Below, in pieces: positions 15,750 through 23,576 of a stretch of 35,073 nt of DNA. The translations under genes were made by a program, and so were the position numbers. The DNA is from Jiangella anatolica (GTDB lineage: Bacteria; Actinomycetota; Actinomycetes; Jiangellales; Jiangellaceae), in the NCBI RefSeq assembly GCF_003236295.1, contig NZ_POTW01000073.1:1-35073 (forward strand). Direction: 5' to 3'. The notes beneath the pieces are model-generated. The model had not been told where the DNA came from. It did no database searches and worked only from the letters and a program-made list of their open reading frames with translations. The first letter of the stretch is position 1. The number at the start of each line of letters is the position of its first letter.

Positions 15750-17393
15750 TCACCGGGGTCGATCCGTGCGGTACACGGCGAGCTCACTGATCGCCGAGTA
15801 GTGCTCGGCGCCACCCGGCGTGCCGGTCAGACGGATGCCGTCGGCGTGAACCTCGGCGAAGGTCAAGTCGTAGACCCGCTGGCCGGTTGCTTCGGGACCG
15901 GGGTGGTAGGGCGGGTCGATGGTTGCCTCGGCGTCGAGCCAGCGCCCGGCGACGCGGACCTCGACGCGTGGCGGTTCGGCGAACCAGCCGCCGTTGAAGT
16001 CGTAGGGGCCGGTGACGTATCGCAGGTGGTTCATCGGCTGGCGACGGGCCCAGTGGTAGCCCCAGTGGTCGGTCGTCTTCGGCGTGCCGTTCCAGCTGTC
16101 CTCGCCCACATCTGTGCGCCCGTCGTTGAGGACGTCGAGCCGGCCGGACCGGGCGGCGGTGGCGACGGGGTACGCGCCGTTGTCCGGCGCTGCGAGGTTG
16201 GTGTCCGTCTGCGACAGGTCTCCGGTGTCGCCCGGGTCGGCGGCCGGGTCCAGGCGCAGGCGCCGCAGTGAGAAGCGGTAGGTACGCCCTTCGGCGGTCG
16301 ACGCCCGCCAGAACCAGTTCGACTGAAGCCACAGGTCGCGGCCGTCGATGCTGATGAACTTCGAGGGGATGGTCGTGGCGTAGCCGCCGTGCCGCGGCCC
16401 CGCCGCATCAGGGCCGAGCCACGGATGGGGCCCGAAGTCGCGCGTGAGGGCGTGCCGCCACGGCCCCCACGGCAGCGGTGCTTCGAACAGCTCGAGGGTG
16501 TACTCCGACCAGCTCGAGTAGAGGAACCGGTTCAGCGGTTCGTCGTAGACGACGCCGCCCTGGGCGATCACGGTGCCACCGCTGGGGCCTGCGACGGTCA
16601 GGCCGACGTGGCGGCGGGAGGCGTCGGCGAGCACGGGCACGCGGTCGCCGATGTCGGCGCTCCACACCGGTTCCCCGCGGTCCACGCCGCGGAAGAACGT
16701 CCAGGCCGCACGGTCCTGGACGGCCTGTGGGGCGACGCGGCCCAGGTACAGGTGCTGCGGGTCGGGCACGCAGCCGTCGTACGAGGTGCGCCAGTTGTGG
16801 TCCAGGCCGTAGGCGTAGACGTACGGGGGGCCGAACCGTTCGGCCAGCCGATTGCTGCGTCCGAAGTCGAGGAACATCACGGTCGTGAACATGTGCTCGG
16901 TGAACATCGGCTGTCGTGGTGCGTGCCACGTGCGCCCGTAGTCGTCCGAGCGCACGATCCCGGCCGCCGGCGCCTCGTTGAACGCACTCGCATCGATCCC
17001 GTAGCGCAGGTCCTGCACGGCGAGGTACAGCTCGTCCCGGCCGTCCCCGTTCCCGTCCACGGCGACCATCCCGGTCGGCTTGCTGTTGAAGTGGCCCGGA
17101 TCGGTCCACACCGGTGCGACGTCCCGCCCGGAGGCGAGACGTGCACCGGTGAGTCCCGTTGCCGGGGTGCCGTCGACCCGGTTGACGACGATGTCGGCCC
17201 ACGGCGCCGTGAGGTCGAAGCCGAGGCCGTCACCACAAGCGGTGTACAGGTGACCGTCGTCGGCCCAGGCGCTGGGCCAGAGATCGCCGTCGCTGTCAGT
17301 GCGGACCGACTCCGCGCCGTCCACATACGCGACGGCGAAGAACTCGGGCCGGTCGTCGTCGAGCGCCGGCGGTCTCGGTGTGCCAGTCGTCAC
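15750..17393 (-). CDS. Divergent DUF4185/GH183-like protein with discoidin-like C-terminal domain, no signal peptide
   Basis: A 547-residue protein. The N-terminal half resembles the five-bladed-propeller plan of DUF4185 proteins: GDLWPSAWADDGHLYTACGD (residues 36-55) holds two Asp (37 and 55) 18 apart, the same spacing as the conserved pair in the upstream paralogue. KPTGMVAVDGNGDGRDELYL, VRSDDYGRTW and SEYTLELFEAPLPWGPW are sialidase- or propeller-like strands. The last 95 residues (VEVRVAGRWLDAEA to AISELAVYRTD) look like an F5/8-type carbohydrate-binding domain. The GTG at 17391-17393 overlaps the previous stop as GTGA, and no signal peptide follows, so it should be cytoplasmic. It is last in the glycan operon. 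A D-arabinan-related hydrolase role is inferred; function may differ. Confidence 0.7.
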   Translation of the reverse strand: MTTGTPRPPALDDDRPEFFAVAYVDGAESVRTDSDGDLWPSAWADDGHLYTACGDGLGFDLTAPWADIVVNRVDGTPATGLTGARLASGRDVAPVWTDPGHFNSKPTGMVAVDGNGDGRDELYLAVQDLRYGIDASAFNEAPAAGIVRSDDYGRTWHAPRQPMFTEHMFTTVMFLDFGRSNRLAERFGPPYVYAYGLDHNWRTSYDGCVPDPQHLYLGRVAPQAVQDRAAWTFFRGVDRGEPVWSADIGDRVPVLADASRRHVGLTVAGPSGGTVIAQGGVVYDEPLNRFLYSSWSEYTLELFEAPLPWGPWRHALTRDFGPHPWLGPDAAGPRHGGYATTIPSKFISIDGRDLWLQSNWFWRASTAEGRTYRFSLRRLRLDPAADPGDTGDLSQTDTNLAAPDNGAYPVATAARSGRLDVLNDGRTDVGEDSWNGTPKTTDHWGYHWARRQPMNHLRYVTGPYDFNGGWFAEPPRVEVRVAGRWLDAEATIDPPYHPGPEATGQRVYDLTFAEVHADGIRLTGTPGGAEHYSAISELAVYRTDRPR

Positions 17394-18904
17394 GGCGCCT
17401 CGACGACGGCGTAGTCGTCCACCTGGACCCACATGTCGCCGTTGTCCGTCCAGATCCCGGTGAACACCTCCACCGCGGTGTTGGCTCCGCTGTTGAAAGG
17501 AACCGTGAACCGGGTCCATGGCCCGACCGAGGCGAAGTTCGCCTCAGCGATGGGCGGCCCGCCCACGGAACGGACGCCGACGAAGCCGTTGTCGTTGTTG
17601 GGCGACGTGCGCAGCCAGGCCGTCAGGACGTAGTCGGTGCCGGGGGTCACCGCGACCTCCTGGTGGATGTCGTGCCAGCCGGAGTTGTAGCGCACGAAGC
17701 CGTTGCGGTCGCCACTGAAACCCCAGATGTTCGCGTCGATCCCGCAGTTGCCGGTGCACGACCACGGGGCCGACGCACCGGACCCGGGTTGCCGTTCGAA
17801 GCTCGGATCGGCCACGAGGTTGGGTCGGATCACGTTCGCGTCGGCGTCGAGTGACACCCGCATCAGGTAGACGTTGTATGGGTTCCACTGCGACAGCGCG
17901 AAGTACAGGTCGTCGCCGCTGGACCATGGATGGATGAACCCTCCGTAGGGACCCGGGTGGTCGGCGTCGCTGACGATGACCTGCGGCGAGCTCCACGGGC
18001 CGGTCGGGGTGTCGGCGGAGCGCAGCACGATGTCGGTGCCGCGCATGTAGACCGTGATCCACTTGTCGCGTTCGGCGTCGTAGCGCACAGAGAGTTCCGC
18101 CACTGGACCGTCGAGCACCGCCGTCGCCTGGGTGTCCGCGCCGCTGACCCACGCTGAGCCGTTCCAGTAGGTGTAGGCGCTCTTGGTGAGCACGGATCCT
18201 TCGGGAACGCGGGCCAGGAAGGCGTCGTCGTTGCGGCCGTTCGGGGTGGCGAACAGATAGACGTGGCCGCCGTGGCGGACGAAGGCGCCCATCTGGAACT
18301 TGTTGGTGCCAGTCGGGTTGTCCCAGGTGGGCGCCCCGGCGGTCACCCAGTTCTCGCCGTTGTCGTCGGAGTACGCGATCGCCGCGTAGTTCGTGTCCCA
18401 CTCGCCGGGTGGTCCCCAGTGCCGCACAGACATGTACGCCATGTACTGGCGGGACCCGACCGAGACTCCGGCCGTGGGGATGACGGTCATCTCGACACCG
18501 TCGACCTTGAGGCTGGGGATGAGCTCCTTCGCGTGCCCGGGGGAGTCCGTCGCGGCGCTGTCGAAGGTCATGCCGTTCGACAGGTCGGTGTCGGAGCTAC
18601 GCAGTAGCACGTTGCTGCGCCAGTCGTTGCCGTTGCCTCCGGGCGGCGTCCACGTGTTGCCGAAGGTGTCGCCGAACGCAGCGAGGATCTCGCCGTCACC
18701 GTTGTCCCACATCACGCCCAGGTCGGTCCCGTAGATGCCCCACGCGGTGTGCGTGCTGCTCTGCGAGCCCGGTCCGGTGATCTTGCCGACCATGACGGCC
18801 AGTGTGGGCGCGGTCGTCGCCGTCGCGGGCGTCGCACCGAGCGACGCTGCCATAGTGATGGTTGCGGCCGCCGCGGCCAGCAGCTTCGTCACTCGGCCGC
18901 TCAC
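17390..18904 (-). CDS. Secreted DUF4185 (GH183-type) putative endo-D-arabinanase with C-terminal carbohydrate-binding module
   Basis: A 504-residue exported enzyme. A signal peptide ends near residue 29 (hydrophobic core LLAAAAATITMAASLG, cleavage near ATA). The DUF4185 domain spans about 35-345: GTDLGVMWDNGDGEILAAFG (residues 59-78), followed by DTFG, gives Asp61 and Asp79, the candidate catalytic pair. DWRSNVLLRSSDTDL, SVRHWGPPGEWDTNYAAIAY and SQWNPYNVYLMR are shared with the lipoprotein paralogue at 22239. A CBM4/9-like jelly roll (PNLVADPSFE to QVDDYAVVE, about 355-504) follows. DUF4185 is CAZy family GH183, endo-acting on mycobacterial D-arabinan. The GTG overlaps the stop of the binding-protein gene (GTGA). 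The substrate is inferred from family and neighbours. Confidence 0.82.
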   Translation of the reverse strand: MSGRVTKLLAAAAATITMAASLGATPATATTAPTLAVMVGKITGPGSQSSTHTAWGIYGTDLGVMWDNGDGEILAAFGDTFGNTWTPPGGNGNDWRSNVLLRSSDTDLSNGMTFDSAATDSPGHAKELIPSLKVDGVEMTVIPTAGVSVGSRQYMAYMSVRHWGPPGEWDTNYAAIAYSDDNGENWVTAGAPTWDNPTGTNKFQMGAFVRHGGHVYLFATPNGRNDDAFLARVPEGSVLTKSAYTYWNGSAWVSGADTQATAVLDGPVAELSVRYDAERDKWITVYMRGTDIVLRSADTPTGPWSSPQVIVSDADHPGPYGGFIHPWSSGDDLYFALSQWNPYNVYLMRVSLDADANVIRPNLVADPSFERQPGSGASAPWSCTGNCGIDANIWGFSGDRNGFVRYNSGWHDIHQEVAVTPGTDYVLTAWLRTSPNNDNGFVGVRSVGGPPIAEANFASVGPWTRFTVPFNSGANTAVEVFTGIWTDNGDMWVQVDDYAVVEAP

Positions 18905-20253
18905 GAGCCGGCCCTCGCGGCCAGGTCGAGGTCCGTGATCGCCTTGGTGATCTCGGCGTCGGCCGTGGTCAACGCTTCCTCGATGTCCTGCCCCTGCAAC
19001 GCCTTCTCCATCGCCGTGCCGAAGGCCAGGCTCACCGCCCAGTCGTAGGTCGGCTCGAGCACCTGGTAGGGAACGACCCGCTCGGTCATGACGTCGAGCC
19101 ACGGGTTGACTGACGTGTCCTCCTCCGCGATGGCGGCGGCGACGCTGATCCGCGGTGAGAACTTCGTGAAGTTGGTGTCCTTGAAGTAGTCGAGCACGAC
19201 GTCGACGTCCTCGGCCAGCAACCACGAGATGGCCTGAGCCGCCTCCTCCGGGTGGTCGGACTTGGCGTCCACCCCGAGCGACCAGCCGCCCAGCGTGCCC
19301 GTCGGCTTGGTGAGGTCGCCGTCCAGGGACGGCAACGGCGCCACCCGCAGGTCGTCGATCATGTCCGGGTAGTCCAGAAGGAGCTGGCTGATCGCCCACG
19401 ACCCCGACGCCTGCATGGCCAGCTTGCCCTCACCCAGCGGCGCGGCGTCGCCGTACGGCGAGAGCGCCTGTGGCGCGATCAGTCCGTCCTCGGCCAGCCG
19501 CTGGTAGGTCTCCAGCAACGCCAGGTAGCCGTCGTCGGAGGCCAGGGACGTCGACCAGTCGTCACTGATCGGAAGGTGCCCGGTGGCGTTGACCTGCAGA
19601 CCCCAGGTGGTCCAGGACAGTTCCACGCCGTTCTGCGCGGTCTGGAACGGGACGATGTCGGGGTGCGCCGCCTTCAAGGCGGCAGCAGCGGCGATCAGGT
19701 CGTCCCAGGACTCCGGCGGTGCATCCGGGTCGAGGCCGGCCGCTTCGAATAGATCCGCCCGGTAGAACAGCAGCGAGCTGGGCTCGTACAGCATCGGATA
19801 GGCGTAGCGCTCGCCGTCCTCGGTCACCGCGTCGAGGAACCGCTCCTCGAGGTCCTCCCAGCCATCCGCCGCGATGACGTCGCCGATGGGGGCCAGCTCA
19901 CCGTTGCGTGCCCGGGGGAGCACCTCGGAGTAGTTCAGGGTGTAGAGGTCCGGCGCGGTGCCGGCCGCCTGGGCGGCCTTCATCTTCTGGTCCCACGCGT
20001 CGCCGGGCACGACGGTGAGCCTGATCTGGACGTCGTCGTGCGCGGCGTTGAACGCCTCGACCTTCTCCTTGTACCAGGCGTTGTCCGCGTCGCTGAACTT
20101 GTCCTGCCACATCTCGAGGACGACGGCACCGTCCTCGCCGGCGTCCTCCTCGTCCGCTGACTGCCCTGGGGTGCCGCTGCCGCAGGCCGCGACGAGGAGC
20201 GCGGCGGCCGCCGCCGTCAACGCTCCGGTGACGTGACGTCTGATGGTGCGCAT
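18901..20253 (-). CDS. Carbohydrate ABC transporter substrate-binding lipoprotein (family 1)
   Basis: A 450-residue extracellular sugar-binding protein, anchored by lipid at Cys24 of the lipobox LVAAC after a basic n-region (MRTIRRH). The mature part begins with an acidic linker and then VLEMWQDKFSDADNAWYKEK, typical of family-1 solute receptors. APDLYTLNYSEVLPRARNGE, YAYPMLYEPSSLLFYRADLF and GKLAMQASGSWAISQLLLDYP are standard ligand-cleft segments. A good AAGGAGG site precedes the ATG. It follows its two permeases and is followed by, and coupled to, a GH183 gene, so it should bind oligosaccharides freed by that enzyme, probably D-arabino-oligosaccharides. Placing the receptor after the permeases is the reverse of the usual order. 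Confidence 0.92.
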   Translation of the reverse strand: MRTIRRHVTGALTAAAAALLVAACGSGTPGQSADEEDAGEDGAVVLEMWQDKFSDADNAWYKEKVEAFNAAHDDVQIRLTVVPGDAWDQKMKAAQAAGTAPDLYTLNYSEVLPRARNGELAPIGDVIAADGWEDLEERFLDAVTEDGERYAYPMLYEPSSLLFYRADLFEAAGLDPDAPPESWDDLIAAAAALKAAHPDIVPFQTAQNGVELSWTTWGLQVNATGHLPISDDWSTSLASDDGYLALLETYQRLAEDGLIAPQALSPYGDAAPLGEGKLAMQASGSWAISQLLLDYPDMIDDLRVAPLPSLDGDLTKPTGTLGGWSLGVDAKSDHPEEAAQAISWLLAEDVDVVLDYFKDTNFTKFSPRISVAAAIAEEDTSVNPWLDVMTERVVPYQVLEPTYDWAVSLAFGTAMEKALQGQDIEEALTTADAEITKAITDLDLAARAGS

Positions 20254-20274
20254 GGTCCGTCCTCCTTGAGGGAC

Positions 20275-21189
20275 TCACTTCAAGCCTGAGATCTTGATGC
20301 CGCCGATGATGAAGCGCTGGAAGATCAGGAACAGGACGATCACCGGCAGGGCGGCGAGGGTGGAGCCGGCCATGAGCAGACCGAGCTCGGTGGAGCGTTC
20401 CGACCGGAACGTGGCGAGGTACTGCTGTATCTGGAACAGGTCCGGGCTGGTGATCGTCATGATCGGCCAGACGTAGGAGTTCCAGAAGGCGAGGAACGAC
20501 GTCATGCCCACAACCACGAAGACCGGCTTGGACATCGGCAGGAAGATGTGGCGGTAGATCTGCCACCGGCTGGCCCCGTCGAGCAGCGCCGCCTCCTCCA
20601 GCGCCAATGGGACGTTCAGGTAGTACTGGCGCAGGAAGAACACATGAGCGGCCGACGCGGCCCCCGGCAGCACCAGTACCGCGAGGGTGTCGAGCATCCG
20701 CAGTCGTGTGACGACGATGAACGACGTCAGCAGGATCGCCATGCCCGGGATGAACATCGTCGTGATCACCACGACCCACAGCGTTCGTTTGAAGGAGAAC
20801 TCGAGCCGGGCGAAGGCGTACGCGCCGATCGAGTTGACGGCCAGGCTCAGCGCCGCGAACAGGACGGCGCCGAGGAAGCTGACGCCCAGCGACCGGACGA
20901 AGGCGTCGTCCTGGAGGATCTGGGTGTAGTTCTGCCACTGCCAGACCTCGGGGAAGAACTGGAAGGGCGTGCGGACGACCTCCGTCTTTGTCTTGAATCC
21001 TGAGATGGCCATCCATGCCAGCGGGAACAGCGCGGCGGCGATGATCGTCGCCGCGAAGATCAGACGAAGGACGAAGCCCATCGGGCCGCCCTGCCGGCGT
21101 GAGCGGCGTCGGAGGGACGGCCTGGAGCGATCGGTCGCCGAGGCGGCTCCGGACGCGACCGGAGGTGGTTGTACGGCCGTGGACATCAT
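20275..21189 (-). CDS. Carbohydrate ABC transporter permease (MalG-like)
   Basis: A 304-residue inner-membrane permease. Six hydrophobic segments are visible, the first at about residues 38-60 after an Arg-rich cytoplasmic tail (RRRSRRQGG). The ATPase-docking EAA loop reads EEAALLDGASRWQIYRHIFLP (about 205-225). The start is the first of two adjacent ATGs; at 21189 it overlaps the previous permease stop as ATGA. The stop lies 21 bp before the binding-protein gene. It pairs with the MalF-like subunit at 21186 to form the pore. No ATPase gene exists in the locus, so a shared MsiK-type ATPase encoded elsewhere is expected. Confidence 0.93.
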   Translation of the reverse strand: MMSTAVQPPPVASGAASATDRSRPSLRRRSRRQGGPMGFVLRLIFAATIIAAALFPLAWMAISGFKTKTEVVRTPFQFFPEVWQWQNYTQILQDDAFVRSLGVSFLGAVLFAALSLAVNSIGAYAFARLEFSFKRTLWVVVITTMFIPGMAILLTSFIVVTRLRMLDTLAVLVLPGAASAAHVFFLRQYYLNVPLALEEAALLDGASRWQIYRHIFLPMSKPVFVVVGMTSFLAFWNSYVWPIMTITSPDLFQIQQYLATFRSERSTELGLLMAGSTLAALPVIVLFLIFQRFIIGGIKISGLK

Positions 21190-22136
21190 CCGTCGACCGC
21201 CTTGTCCGAGTTCAGCAGCCGGAAGATGACCGCCGAGATCGACCCGAGAACGATGAAGAGCAGGAACGCGCCGGCGATCGAGGTGCCGACGAAGGTGTCG
21301 GTCCGGAAGTGGTTGAACAGGTACAGGTTGGGCAGCAGAGTGGAGTCGAGAGGCCCGCCGTTGGTCATGATCAGCGGCAGCTCGAACTGCTGGATGGCCG
21401 CGGTGAAGCCGGCGATCAGCAGATACAGGATGATGTTCTTGAGCAGCGGGATCGTGATGTAGAAGGTCCGCTGGAACCAGTTGGCCCCCTCCAGTTCCGC
21501 TGCCTCGTAGTAGCTCTGCGGGATGTCGAGGAGCCCTGCGAGCATGATGAGCGCCGAGATGCCCAGACCGAGCCACACGGCTGGCGCCGCGATCGCCGGC
21601 AACGCGGTGCGCACGTCGGCGATCCAGGCCTGTGGCTCCATCCCGAACAGGCCGACGAACCAGTTGAGCACCCCGCCGCTGTATTGGTAGATCAGCAGGA
21701 AGATCACCGACGTGATGACACCGGAGATGACGGTGGGGATGTAGATCGCGACCTTCAGGGCCGTGCCCAGCCTCGCCCCGACGGCTTTGACCAGGCTGGC
21801 GAACAGGAACGAGATCACCAGGATCGCCGGCACGACCATCAGCGCGAACACAAGGCTGCGGACGATCGACGACCGGAACTGCGGATCCGTGAGCACGTTG
21901 CTGAAGTTCTTCCAGCCGACGAAGCGCGACTCCTGGTAGAAGCTCCAATCGAAGAAGCTCAGGTACGCCGAGTAGACCATCGGCCAGATCACGAAGATGC
22001 CGAGCAGGATCACCAGTGGCGCCAGCATGAGGAACGCGAGCTTGTTGTCCTTGCGGCTCGGCGGGCGTCGTCGCGAATCCCGGCGCTCGGAGCCCACCGC
22101 GGCACCAGGCGGCAGGCTCGCTGTCGGAACGGTCAT
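21186..22136 (-). CDS. Carbohydrate ABC transporter permease (MalF/UgpA-like)
   Basis: A 316-residue permease, the first transporter gene of this operon. After a charged tail (about 1-30), six membrane spans run from AFLMLAPLVILLGIFVIWPM to the C-terminus. The EAA motif is YYEAAELEGANWFQRTFYITIP (about 226-247). The ATG at 22134-22136 shares one base with the stop of a 21-codon leader ORF (TGATG) that carries the strong ribosome site, so its translation is probably coupled to that leader. It works with the MalG-like subunit and the receptor at 18901 to import sugar. Confidence 0.93.
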   Translation of the reverse strand: MTVPTASLPPGAAVGSERRDSRRRPPSRKDNKLAFLMLAPLVILLGIFVIWPMVYSAYLSFFDWSFYQESRFVGWKNFSNVLTDPQFRSSIVRSLVFALMVVPAILVISFLFASLVKAVGARLGTALKVAIYIPTVISGVITSVIFLLIYQYSGGVLNWFVGLFGMEPQAWIADVRTALPAIAAPAVWLGLGISALIMLAGLLDIPQSYYEAAELEGANWFQRTFYITIPLLKNIILYLLIAGFTAAIQQFELPLIMTNGGPLDSTLLPNLYLFNHFRTDTFVGTSIAGAFLLFIVLGSISAVIFRLLNSDKAVDG

Positions 22137-22201
22137 CAGAACCCCGCACCCGCCTCGGCGGCCGGCGCTGCCAGCGATACGCGATCTCCGTTGAAGCGCA
22201 T
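22136..22201 (-). CDS. 21-residue leader ORF coupled to the permease gene
   Basis: ATG at 22199-22201 follows a near-perfect AAGGAGG ribosome site (22208-22214 on the minus strand). The 21-codon frame begins MRFNGDRVSLAAPAA and ends GAGF, with its TGA overlapping the permease ATG as TGATG. The permease itself has no separate ribosome site. The peptide has no known relative; its likely role is to let ribosomes re-initiate at the permease, or to regulate that step. It could also be a chance relic of a duplicated start region. Confidence 0.4.
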   Translation of the reverse strand: MRFNGDRVSLAAPAAEAGAGF

Positions 22202-22227
22202 CCGATCCTCCTTGATCGACGATGGCG
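22196..22227 (-). repeat. Copy 1 of a 32-bp duplicated translation-start region
   Basis: These 32 bp match 32468-32499 at 30 positions in the same orientation. They carry the AAGGAGG ribosome site and the first codons (ATG CGC) of the leader ORF upstream of the permease. The other copy carries those of the second binding-protein gene. Confidence 0.85.
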
Positions 22228-22238
22228 TTGACGCAGGA

Positions 22239-23393
22239 TCAGCCGGCCCGCTCGAGCTCGGCTCGGTAGAGGTAGACGTTGTAGGGACCCCAGAGCGAGA
22301 GGGTGAAGTAGACGGTGCGGCCGCCGTCCTCGACGTAGCGCGGGTTGAGGTACGGCGAGTAGAGGCCCGGGTGCTCCGCGCCGTTGAGCAGCTCGAGCGG
22401 TTCGCCCCACGGCCCCCACGGCGTGAGTCCCTCGCGGACGTAGGCGTTGCCGGCGTCGGAGTACGTCATGATCCATCGATCGAGGTAGTCGTTGAACATC
22501 ACCGACAACTCGCCGATGGTGCCGTCGACGATGGTCGCCGCCTGGTTCATGTCGTCGGACCAGACGGGTCGGCCCTCGGCATCGGTGCCGGTGAAGTAGC
22601 GATACGAGGACGGGTCCTCGACCGTCTCCTGGGCGGCCGGCACCTTCATGAGCTGGACCCCGCCGAAGCGTCCGGCCGGGATGGCCCAGAAGTACACGTG
22701 GTCGACCTCGTCCTCGGCCACGTGCGCCGTGGCCACCTGGATGAAGTTCGAGTCACCCGGCCAGCGCGGCGCGTCGAGTACCTCCCAGGTCTGGCCGTCG
22801 TCGGTCGACTTCGCCAACGCCGAGTAGTTGGCATCCCACTCGCCCGGGGCGCCCCAGTGGTGGACCGACATGAAGTACAGGTACATGGCCCCGTCGACCG
22901 CGAAACCGTAGGTCGGGATCTTGGTGACCTCGCCCGTTCCATCCGGTTCGTGCAGTCCGGGGACGATCTCCGCGGCGAGCCCCACCTCGTCGGTGATCCA
23001 GCCGTCGAACGCGATGCCGTCGCTGGCGTCGTCGTCAGTGCTGAACGCCATGACGTTGGACCGCCAGAACCCGCCCTGGCCGCCGTAGGAGTCAGGATCG
23101 CGCTCCCCGAAGGTGTCGCCGAACGCGAAGTAGGTGCGGTCGCCGACGTTCACCATCGACCCGAGATCAGTGCCGGCCACGGCGACCGCGGCGGTGTCGT
23201 TGACGGCGTCGGGGCCGGTCAGCTGAGCGACCTCGGTCACGTCCCGAACTCCTGTGAGGACGAACGGGCGCTCGGCGGCGTCGTCGGCGACGCTGACCGG
23301 TGCCGTGTCGCGGCCGGCGTCCTCGGAGCAAGCAGCCGCGGCGGCGGCCAGCGTCAGCGCGGCTGCTCCCGCCGTCACCCTCGCCGCCCTCAC
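22239..23393 (-). CDS. DUF4185 (GH183-type) lipoprotein, putative surface endo-D-arabinanase
   Basis: A 384-residue protein with lipoprotein signal (TLAAAAAAC, lipidated Cys22), so it should sit on the outer face of the membrane. The DUF4185 domain fills the rest: GTDLG (Asp76) and FGDTFG (Asp93) supply the paired acids of the family, followed by FWRSNVMAFSTDDDASDGIAF, SVHHWGAPGEWDANYSALAK and LSLWGPYNVYLYRAEL. The same blocks occur in the secreted paralogue at 17390, but the carbohydrate-binding module is missing. GH183 enzymes cleave inside D-arabinan chains. The GTG at 23391-23393 has no ribosome site but overlaps the stop of a 34-codon leader (GTGA). It is the first full gene of the operon behind operator 23519-23532. 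Confidence 0.82.
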   Translation of the reverse strand: MRAARVTAGAAALTLAAAAAACSEDAGRDTAPVSVADDAAERPFVLTGVRDVTEVAQLTGPDAVNDTAAVAVAGTDLGSMVNVGDRTYFAFGDTFGERDPDSYGGQGGFWRSNVMAFSTDDDASDGIAFDGWITDEVGLAAEIVPGLHEPDGTGEVTKIPTYGFAVDGAMYLYFMSVHHWGAPGEWDANYSALAKSTDDGQTWEVLDAPRWPGDSNFIQVATAHVAEDEVDHVYFWAIPAGRFGGVQLMKVPAAQETVEDPSSYRYFTGTDAEGRPVWSDDMNQAATIVDGTIGELSVMFNDYLDRWIMTYSDAGNAYVREGLTPWGPWGEPLELLNGAEHPGLYSPYLNPRYVEDGGRTVYFTLSLWGPYNVYLYRAELERAG

Positions 23394-23494
23394 GACTCGG
23401 CCGGTCCGCGCGGCGGACGTTCGGGCGGCATCGATGTGTTCAGGGAGGTCGAGCGGCTGTCGCCGCGACGCGATCTCTTGCCCGGCATCGCCAT
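23390..23494 (-). CDS. 34-residue leader ORF ahead of the DUF4185 lipoprotein gene
   Basis: An ATG at 23492-23494 follows a strong GGAGG ribosome site. The 34-codon frame begins MAMPGKRSRRGDSRS and ends RPPRGPAES, with its TGA sharing four bases with the GTG of the lipoprotein gene. It lies within the 5' leader after promoter and operator. The lipoprotein gene has no ribosome site of its own, which supports a coupling role. No homologue is known to me. Confidence 0.45.
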   Translation of the reverse strand: MAMPGKRSRRGDSRSTSLNTSMPPERPPRGPAES

Positions 23495-23518
23495 CGAACC
23501 TCCGGGATACGCTTGATG

Positions 23519-23563
23519 AGAAATCGATTTCTGGAGGCTATAGCCGAAGGCGCCCCTCGTCAA
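23519..23563 (-). promoter_or_regulatory. Promoter and LacI-type operator of the GH183/ABC transporter operon
   Basis: On the minus strand, TTGACG (23558-23563) and TAGCCT (23535-23540) form a -35/-10 pair with a 17-bp spacer. Directly after it lies the 14-bp perfect palindrome AGAAATCGATTTCT (23519-23532), where the transcript would start. This is the classic position for LacI-family repression. The 12-bp core recurs at 32529-32540 and, with two changes, at 25829-25840. Confidence 0.75.
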
Positions 23564-23576
23564 GGGTCGTGATCGA

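Noticed and set aside
21099-23516. A plus-strand open frame of 805 codons
   Set aside because: Shadow of the permease and GH183 lipoprotein genes on the other strand; no domain and low-complexity Arg/Asp/Val content.
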